From the NCBI RefSeq assembly GCF_002234595.1, contig NZ_NMUL01000038.1, positions 240,015 through 304,014 of the forward strand: a DNA stretch of 64,000 nt, in the 5' to 3' direction. The translations under genes and the position numbers were made by a program. Below are positions 59,082 through 64,000 of this stretch, piece by piece (position 1 is the stretch's first letter; the number at the start of each line of letters is the position of its first letter). Below the pieces are notes generated by a model. It saw only the letters and a list, made by a program, of their open reading frames with translations. It did not search any database and was not told where the DNA came from. Source of the stretch: Amycolatopsis vastitatis. Its GTDB lineage: Bacteria > Actinomycetota > Actinomycetes > Mycobacteriales > Pseudonocardiaceae.

Positions 59082-59503
59082 CCGGTACCGGCGTGCCGGT
59101 GCCGGTCGACGTCGCCGAGTTGGTCGTCCGCGCGCTGCGGCCGCTGCTGGCCGGCGGCGCTGACCCGGTCGCGGCCGGGGCGCAGGTGTCGACCGAGACC
59201 GGGCGCGGTCCGGACGGCGGACCACCCGTCCTGCCGTGGCTGCTGGTGGCCGAGGACGGCCACACCTGGGACTGGCCCGCCGTCCAGCGCGCGGCGATCC
59301 GGCTGACCTGCTGGCACCACGACGCCCACAGCAGCAAGGCCCTCGCCGCGCTCGCCCTCGGCCTGCTCTGCACACCCGCTCCACCCGGCGCACTGCTCCG
59401 TGGCGACCCCGTCGCCGCGCCGGTCGCCGGGATCGACCCGTACACGGCGGCGCCGCTGGCGACCGTCGCCGTCGCGGTCTACGCCCGCACCCCGCCACGC
59501 TGA
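59078..59503 (+). CDS. Tail terminator protein
   Basis: 141 aa from GTG 59078. It contains DVAELVVRALRPLLAGGADP and AIRLTCWHHDAHSSKALAAL, the helix and strand layout of actinophage tail terminators (Gp17/U-like). It sits directly before the major tail gene, as expected. Confidence 0.75.
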   Translation: MTGTGVPVPVDVAELVVRALRPLLAGGADPVAAGAQVSTETGRGPDGGPPVLPWLLVAEDGHTWDWPAVQRAAIRLTCWHHDAHSSKALAALALGLLCTPAPPGALLRGDPVAAPVAGIDPYTAAPLATVAVAVYARTPPR

Positions 59504-59586
59504 CCACGATCACCCGCCGGAGGCCCCTGTGCCTCCCACCCCGGCGGCGCGGTCCGGCCTCCAGCCCAGCTCTGGAGGTACCCGCT

Positions 59587-60234
59587 TTGGCCATGAACTC
59601 CGCGCTCGTGCGCGTCCCCGGCACCGGGGAAGTCTCGCTCGCTGCTCCCGACACCCCTGAACCGCCGGACGCGACCACTGCGCTCCCGGCCGCCTGGACC
59701 GGCCTGGGCCTGTCCACGCCGGATGGAACGACGCTGGCGCGGAAGGTGGAGAAGGAAGGCACCGAGCACTGGCAGCAGCTCACCCCGGCGCGCTACATCT
59801 ACAAGTCCCAGGAACTCACCGTCGCCTCGGTGTTCCAGGAGACGAAGGCGATCATCCTGTCCGCCTACTTCGGCGGGATGACCTTCGCCGAGACTGCGAC
59901 CGGGTCGAAGATCTACCGGGCCGAGATCTCTGCCATCCCCAAAGGTGACGTCCGCGCGCTGTGCATCGACTGGACCGACGTGGTGTCCTCGACCGAGGTC
60001 TACAGCCACCGGCTCTACCTGCCTCGGGCGGAGGTCTCCGAAACCCAGGACGCCCAGTTCTCCCGCACCCAGGAAGCCCGCTGGGGGATGACCTTCGCCG
60101 CGCTCGCCCCGCCCAAGGGCAAGACGTTCATCGCGGTCTGGCTGACCAACGACCCCGCCGTCCTCTTCGGCGCCCCGGCCGTCGCGTCCGGCGGGCTGGA
60201 CGTCATCCACGAGGACCAACCCGCTGCCGACTGA
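59587..60234 (+). CDS. Major tail (tube) protein
   Basis: 215 aa from TTG 59587, 8 nt after GGAGG; ATG 59593 is two codons later and is too close to be certain. It contains TARYIYKSQE-like strands, FQETKAIILSAYFGGMTFAE and GDVRALCIDWTDVVSSTEVY, then MTFAALAPPKGKTFIAVWLT. The beta-rich pattern suits a siphovirus tail-tube subunit. An antisense gene follows immediately. Confidence 0.88.
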   Translation: MAMNSALVRVPGTGEVSLAAPDTPEPPDATTALPAAWTGLGLSTPDGTTLARKVEKEGTEHWQQLTPARYIYKSQELTVASVFQETKAIILSAYFGGMTFAETATGSKIYRAEISAIPKGDVRALCIDWTDVVSSTEVYSHRLYLPRAEVSETQDAQFSRTQEARWGMTFAALAPPKGKTFIAVWLTNDPAVLFGAPAVASGGLDVIHEDQPAAD

Positions 60235-60243
60235 CTGCCGTCG

Positions 60244-61263
60244 TTATTTGCCCCGTGCGATGTCGATCTGGTCTTGGATCGCATTGTCGACGTCGAGTGC
60301 GAGCCTCTTCACCTGCTGTTCAATCGGCTCGAACTCATCTTCGAGATCGGCGAAGGCGGCAAACGCGGTCAGGTCGTCCGTCTCGGTGGCCAGCTTCGCC
60401 GCGGCTGTCCGCCAAGCCCGAAACTTCGCCTTGTTCACCGGCCGGGCCCACTTGCGATAGTCATCGACGGTGCGTCGCAGATGATCGAGCGGATCGTCGG
60501 GCTCGGGTGCCTGGATCATGCCGAGCACGGAAAGAAAGTCCCAACCGCGGTCGTTAGTGTCGTTGAAGAACGAGACGCACTCCTCGACCATGGCTTCGAT
60601 CTCGTCGAGACGGTCGGTGACGTGCTCGGCGAGGACCGCGCCTAGGTTCATCTGTTTGCCGATACCGGAGACGGCAAGCAACTCCCGACCAATACGTGCC
60701 TGCGTTTCGAACCCGTCGTCGAACCTTGTCTCTCCCGGCTTCAGGTACTTCTTCAGCCCGTCGGGTACAGCTGACAACTCCATGACGTGTACCGGAATTG
60801 TGGTCATCATCGTGCACACCAGGTAGATGTAAATCCTGGTGGCGCTTGCCAGCGTGGTCGGGCGCAACTGGTCTCGGTGGTAGGTTTCGTTGCGATAGGC
60901 GTGCAGTTTCTTCAAGACCCGGGCCTGGGCTACGTCGAGGATATTTTCCCGAACCAGCAGATTGCACTTCGCATCGAATTCTTTCTCGATCTTGTTGCGC
61001 TGATTCTTCGAGAACACTTTTCCACGCAACTCGTCGACATACTTCTGGTCACCGCGCCCGTCCGCTAAGGCCGCTTCGGCACGCTTCAGGTACTCCTCGA
61101 ACTTCGCGCCCCAGCGCAGCTGGTAGTCGGTCTCGCGGTGCATCAGGAGCTCGGCGGCCGAGTCGATCATCAGCAGGCCCAGCCGAAGGTGAGGCTCATC
61201 CTCCGCCGTGCCGAAGCGGATCGCCTCCTCGACGTGCACCACCAGGCGCTCAAGCTGTTTCAC
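60244..61263 (-). CDS. Antisense HEPN-motif protein (cargo gene, candidate RNase)
   Basis: 339 aa from GTG 61263. An all-helical N-terminal region leads to KKLHAYRNETYHRDQLR: Arg124-Asn125-x3-His129 is the R-N-x3-H (Rx4H) signature of HEPN ribonucleases. The paired helices ERLVVHVEEAIRF and LLVRENILDVAQARVLKKLH support the HEPN fold. The C-terminal half is helical and acidic with no known motif. HEPN RNases are frequent toxins in abortive defence; that role here is inference. It stands antisense between tail tube and tail chaperone genes. Confidence 0.72.
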   Translation of the reverse strand: MKQLERLVVHVEEAIRFGTAEDEPHLRLGLLMIDSAAELLMHRETDYQLRWGAKFEEYLKRAEAALADGRGDQKYVDELRGKVFSKNQRNKIEKEFDAKCNLLVRENILDVAQARVLKKLHAYRNETYHRDQLRPTTLASATRIYIYLVCTMMTTIPVHVMELSAVPDGLKKYLKPGETRFDDGFETQARIGRELLAVSGIGKQMNLGAVLAEHVTDRLDEIEAMVEECVSFFNDTNDRGWDFLSVLGMIQAPEPDDPLDHLRRTVDDYRKWARPVNKAKFRAWRTAAAKLATETDDLTAFAAFADLEDEFEPIEQQVKRLALDVDNAIQDQIDIARGK

Positions 61264-61415
61264 GACGTCAAGGGTGCCAGACGGCGATCGGGCCCGGCGA
61301 CCGGTTTTGCCTGGTTGCACGGTCAGCCGAACTCTTCCCGCCGAGCACAAACCCCAACTCGCGGGGTACCGAAGCGACCAACAAGAAGCAGAACGAACGA
61401 AGGAGAACCACCCGA

Positions 61416-61694
61416 ATGAGTGCCAAGCAGCGCGCCGAAGCCACCGGCAAGCCGACGTCGCCCGCAGCCGGCCTCGCGGTGCAGTGGCGCGGGACCAGCT
61501 TCACCCTGCCGCGTGCCGAGGACTTCCCGCTCGAAGCGCTCGAAGCCGAGGAAGAGGGCAAGCACCTCACCGCGCTCAAGCTCATCCTCGGCGCCGACCA
61601 GTACACGACCTGGCGCGGCCTCGCGTCCACCGCTGCCGACGCCGAGGAGTTCTCGGCCGCGGTGATGAAGGAGCTGGGCCGGGGAAACCCCTGA
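61416..61694 (+). CDS. Tail assembly chaperone, short form
   Basis: 92 aa from ATG 61416, with AAGGAG upstream. It contains VQWRGTSFTLPRAEDFPLEA and KLILGADQYTTWRGLASTAA, typical of lambda G-like chaperones in actinophages. The frame ends at 61694 just after a canonical slippery site. It should bind the tape measure protein during tail assembly. Confidence 0.88.
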   Translation: MSAKQRAEATGKPTSPAAGLAVQWRGTSFTLPRAEDFPLEALEAEEEGKHLTALKLILGADQYTTWRGLASTAADAEEFSAAVMKELGRGNP

Positions 61695-62101
61695 CGGTCG
61701 CCCTGCTCCTGGCCGACGAGGCGACCGCCGAAGCCCTTGAAACCGACCTGCTCCGCTGGTTCGGGGTCGATCTGCTCGACCTCTACCGCGACCGCCTCTC
61801 CTACCGGCGGGTGTGCGCGCTGGTCAGGCACCTGCCGCCGGAGGCGGCGGTCTGGAGGATGCACAGCCCGCGCGCCGGATGGACCCGCGGCGAGCTGCTG
61901 GCCGCCGCGACCGAACGACGCCTCACCGCGCTCTGGGCCACCGTGGCGGTCGCGCTCGGCCAGGACGTCACCGACCAACAGTTGGCCGACCCGCTTGACG
62001 CCCTCGACCCACCCGACACAGCACCCGCCCGGGCGGATGAGCCCGAGTTGAAGAGCCTGCGCGATATCCCCTTTGGATGCGGGAAAACGGATAGTGGTTA
62101 A
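61416..62101 (+). CDS. Tail assembly chaperone, long form made by -1 frameshift
   Basis: Ribosomes slipping -1 at GGGAAAC (61682-61688) leave the short frame and read on to 62101. The extension has VALLLADEATAEALETDLLR, then LDLYRDRLSYRRVCALVRHL and VAVALGQDVTDQ, like the T domain of lambda GT proteins. This is the standard arrangement for siphovirus tail chaperones. The last residues (KSLRDIPFGCGKTDSG) look unusual and may be altered by the adjacent antisense gene insertion. Confidence 0.85.
61682..61688 (+). other. -1 ribosomal slippery heptamer
   Basis: GGGAAAC in zero-frame CGG GGA AAC, i.e. G-GGA-AAC, fits X-XXY-YYZ exactly. It lies one codon before the TGA of the short chaperone and joins two overlapping frames in the -1 sense. 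Confidence 0.85.
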
Positions 62102-62111
62102 TCGAGTTGAC

Positions 62112-63596
62112 TTAGTTGTCAGGTGACGACCTGAGGCCCTTCATTCTCAAAACCCAATCGGGCAGTTTGTCGAGGCATGGGCGAATTTTGGGAGGGTTCT
62201 CCACGTACACGTCTTCCAGATCGCACCCTTGCTCGAAGACAGCTTCGTCAAGGTGTATCGTGCTGTGAAATTTTACCCGACTGAAGTCCGCCCTGGCCGC
62301 AAACCTTGACCGATTAAACCATGCACTTCCTTCGAAAGTGGCACCCCAGAATCTTGCTGACCCCTTGAAGGATGCGCGCTCGTAATTGACGCCGCTCAAG
62401 AATCGTGCCACGTCAAATCGGGTGCTTCCGTCGAACTTGACGTCAGGAAATTGAGCTGCCATGCCAACTTCGATGTGGCAGAAGTCGGCATCTTCCCCGA
62501 AGTTTGCCTCATAAAAGAAGGCGACGCTCAGAAATTTTGCCGAGCAGAACTCCGTCTTTCCCCTGAAGTCCACCTGCTTAAATTCCGTCTGGGCATCAAA
62601 TGCGGCACCCGAGAAGTCGGCGCCCTTGACGAACTCTGATTTATTGAAAAATACACTATGCCAGAAGCGTGTGCCCCGAAAGGAAGCTCGCTCGCTGAAT
62701 CGCGACTCCAAAAAGTATGTCCGGTTCACGAAATGTGCGTCGTCAAACCACACGTGACCGTCGAGTCGTGCGCCAATAAAGCTGCTGTACCCGTAGAACT
62801 TTGCATCTCGAAAATCCGCGGTGTCGAAACGGCAGTCCTTGAAATCGCTCTCAACAAGGGTAGCGTCACGAAGATCGACCTTTAGCGAGCCCCAATAACT
62901 TTCGGGCGCGTCGGAGTCGCTTGGCCACAGGAGGTGGCGCTGCAATATTCGTTGTGCCGTGCGTCGAACATCCAGCTCCAATCTTGCTCCCGCAACCTCA
63001 ATATCGGTGAGATCTTGCGGAACGAGATCGTCACTTTCTTCGTAGACCACTTCAGGGTTGTTCGTTTGGTTCGATTCGTCACCCGCTTCTGTGTTCGCGT
63101 CGCGCATAAGTCGCATCGAGCGCCTTGGGAATTTATCTGACGGCGGGTAGTACGGTGCGCGAAGGTAGGCACATATTCTGTCAATGACAGTTTGTCGCAA
63201 CTCTGGGTAAGATTGCGCAAGCCTTTCTAGATCGGTAAGGCCACCTATCCGGACTGCGGCTTTCTCGCTACCGAGTTGCTCGCTTGCTTTCGATGAAAGA
63301 TTGGTAATATGTGTTGCGAGATCGGTTTCTTGCTTGGCCCGGTCAGCAAGAAGCTGTCGTCGATGCTCGCGTTGCCCGAGACGAAGCCGCTCGACGGTTA
63401 AAAATGTCGCCAGGGCTGCGAGAACAGCTGCCGAACTCTTCCAACCTGCGTCGAACGCGTCGCGGTGCTCGACAGTTGATCGACCCCACAGCAGCACAGT
63501 AACGACAACGCCAACAGCCACGCCAACCACCAGGGCGAGCCACACCCACACCCATCTGAAGTGGCGCAGCTCGCGGTTGGCCCAGTCGTCCTTCAT
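62112..63596 (-). CDS. Antisense membrane pentapeptide-repeat protein (cargo gene)
   Basis: 494 aa from ATG 63596. Two N-terminal spans (FRWVWVWLALVVGVAVGVVV and SAAVLAALATFLTVERL) lead to a helix with EQLGSEKAAVRIGGLTDLER, a signature of actinomycete membrane pentapeptide proteins. Residues ~245-465 are degenerate pentapeptide repeats with Phe centres (ADFSGAAFDAQTEF). Lower GC than the phage genes. Topology is the reverse of the 3.75 and 8.5 kb paralogs, whose spans are C-terminal. It lies antisense between chaperone and tape measure genes. Function unknown. Confidence 0.8.
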   Translation of the reverse strand: MKDDWANRELRHFRWVWVWLALVVGVAVGVVVTVLLWGRSTVEHRDAFDAGWKSSAAVLAALATFLTVERLRLGQREHRRQLLADRAKQETDLATHITNLSSKASEQLGSEKAAVRIGGLTDLERLAQSYPELRQTVIDRICAYLRAPYYPPSDKFPRRSMRLMRDANTEAGDESNQTNNPEVVYEESDDLVPQDLTDIEVAGARLELDVRRTAQRILQRHLLWPSDSDAPESYWGSLKVDLRDATLVESDFKDCRFDTADFRDAKFYGYSSFIGARLDGHVWFDDAHFVNRTYFLESRFSERASFRGTRFWHSVFFNKSEFVKGADFSGAAFDAQTEFKQVDFRGKTEFCSAKFLSVAFFYEANFGEDADFCHIEVGMAAQFPDVKFDGSTRFDVARFLSGVNYERASFKGSARFWGATFEGSAWFNRSRFAARADFSRVKFHSTIHLDEAVFEQGCDLEDVYVENPPKIRPCLDKLPDWVLRMKGLRSSPDN

Positions 63597-63677
63597 CTCC
63601 GCATTCCACCACAGCCGAGCAGCGAAGCCGTCGCACGTTAGCTGTGTGTCTTTGACTGCTGCAGGTGGTGATCGCCC

Positions 63678-64000
63678 GTGGCAACGGTCGGTCACGCCTA
63701 CCTCAAGATCATGCCGAGCCTGCAGGGGCTCGGCCGCCACATCCGCGACCAGGTCCGCGAGTCCGAGCGCGACGCCCCCGCGCTGAAGCTGACCGCACAA
63801 CTGCAAACCACCCTGCTGCGCGAGCAGCTGCGGGTCGCGGCCCGCGAGGGCGATCAGACCGCGATCCGGCTGCTGGCCGAGCTGGACGCGCTCCCGGCGG
63901 AAACCCGGTTTCAGCGCCTGGTCCGCGAGCTGTCCGGCCACTCCGTCTCGATCAAGGCCGTGGCCGACAAGAGCGTCGGCGCCACGGTGCGCGGCCTAGG
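63678..64000 (+). CDS. Tail tape measure protein, N-terminal part
   Basis: GTG 63678 opens a frame running off the window. It begins (M)ATVGHAYLKIMPSLQGLGRH, the 'aY(v/l)k(i/v).Psl.g' start of actinophage tape measure proteins, followed by helical, Leu/Arg/Glu-rich sequence. Its position after the frameshifted chaperones confirms the call. The full gene should be several kb and sets tail length. Confidence 0.85.
   Translation, partial: MATVGHAYLKIMPSLQGLGRHIRDQVRESERDAPALKLTAQLQTTLLREQLRVAAREGDQTAIRLLAELDALPAETRFQRLVRELSGHSVSIKAVADKSVGATVRGL

Larger units (their letters stand above)
32104..64000. mobile_element. Accessory region: RiPP-like locus plus prophage (right end outside window)
   Basis: From 32104 the genes change to orphan, RiPP-like and phage functions up to the window end. 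The part 38086-64000 is a siphovirus-type prophage: immunity, early genes, terminase, portal, capsid, tail. No integrase is seen, so the RiPP-like block 32.2-37.6 kb may be prophage cargo or an older separate insertion. The left limit is set where a chromosomal repeat is broken. Confidence 0.7.

Overview
The window looks like chromosome of a high-GC actinomycete of the Pseudonocardiaceae type, most likely Amycolatopsis or a close relative. The inference rests on GC near 70 % in the core genes, F420- and mycothiol-type enzymes, GlbO, a groEL with a CIRCE operator, many GTG starts, and recurring GC-rich intergenic palindromes. No 16S or other marker gene is present, so the genus is an inference. 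LAYOUT. 1-1367 is the 3' part of a hybrid sensor kinase that runs antisense into tRNA-Gly. 1447-~10350 is an accessory island beside tRNA-Pro(TGG): tyrosine integrase and excisionase, then two paralogous membrane-anchored pentapeptide-repeat proteins lying in a ~2 kb duplication around an antisense NACHT-type NTPase and a degenerate tRNA-Ala-like sequence. 11.6-32.06 kb is ordinary core chromosome: maleylpyruvate isomerase-like protein, haloalkane dehalogenase-like hydrolase, NmrA reductase with divergent HxlR regulator, GH27 alpha-galactosidase, SnoaL plus F420-type LLM oxidoreductase behind a KstR-like operator, TetR and GroEL, Nei2 and RpiB, MBL hydrolase, DsbA-like protein, aminopeptidase N, DUF5130, HNH nuclease, MscS channel, GlbO and a GH13 alpha-glucosidase. 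Inside it, at 27.5 kb, is a strange 123-aa protein built of 15 GTRVTx hexapeptides. From about 32.1 kb to the window end is accessory DNA. Its left edge falls inside a truncated copy of the chromosomal palindromic repeat. 
32.2-37.6 kb carries a small RiPP-like locus: a radical SAM/SPASM enzyme coupled by TAATG to a 46-aa Cys-containing candidate precursor, downstream of a Prim-Pol-like protein and two unknown proteins. Divergent from it is an unknown protein/DUF6879/XRE-DUF5753 operon. A phosphotransferase closes the locus. 
38.1-64 kb is a siphovirus-type prophage: immunity region, early replication genes, HNH, PAPS-reductase-like protein, terminase, portal, MuF, scaffold, SU10/DUF5309 capsid, connectors, tail tube, frameshifted tail chaperones and the start of the tape measure. 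No phage integrase is visible, so the right end lies beyond the window. 
HOW IT WORKS TOGETHER. The most striking feature is that the late operon of the prophage is interrupted at seven places by single genes on the opposite strand. Most are lower in GC and several are predicted membrane proteins; one has a HEPN RNase motif and one is a membrane pentapeptide-repeat protein. They look like independently gained lysogen-expressed cargo ('morons'), plausibly superinfection-exclusion or defence genes. Together with the NACHT/pentapeptide island at 3.7-10.3 kb they make this window rich in candidate phage-conflict genes. Functions of these cargo genes are inferred, not shown.
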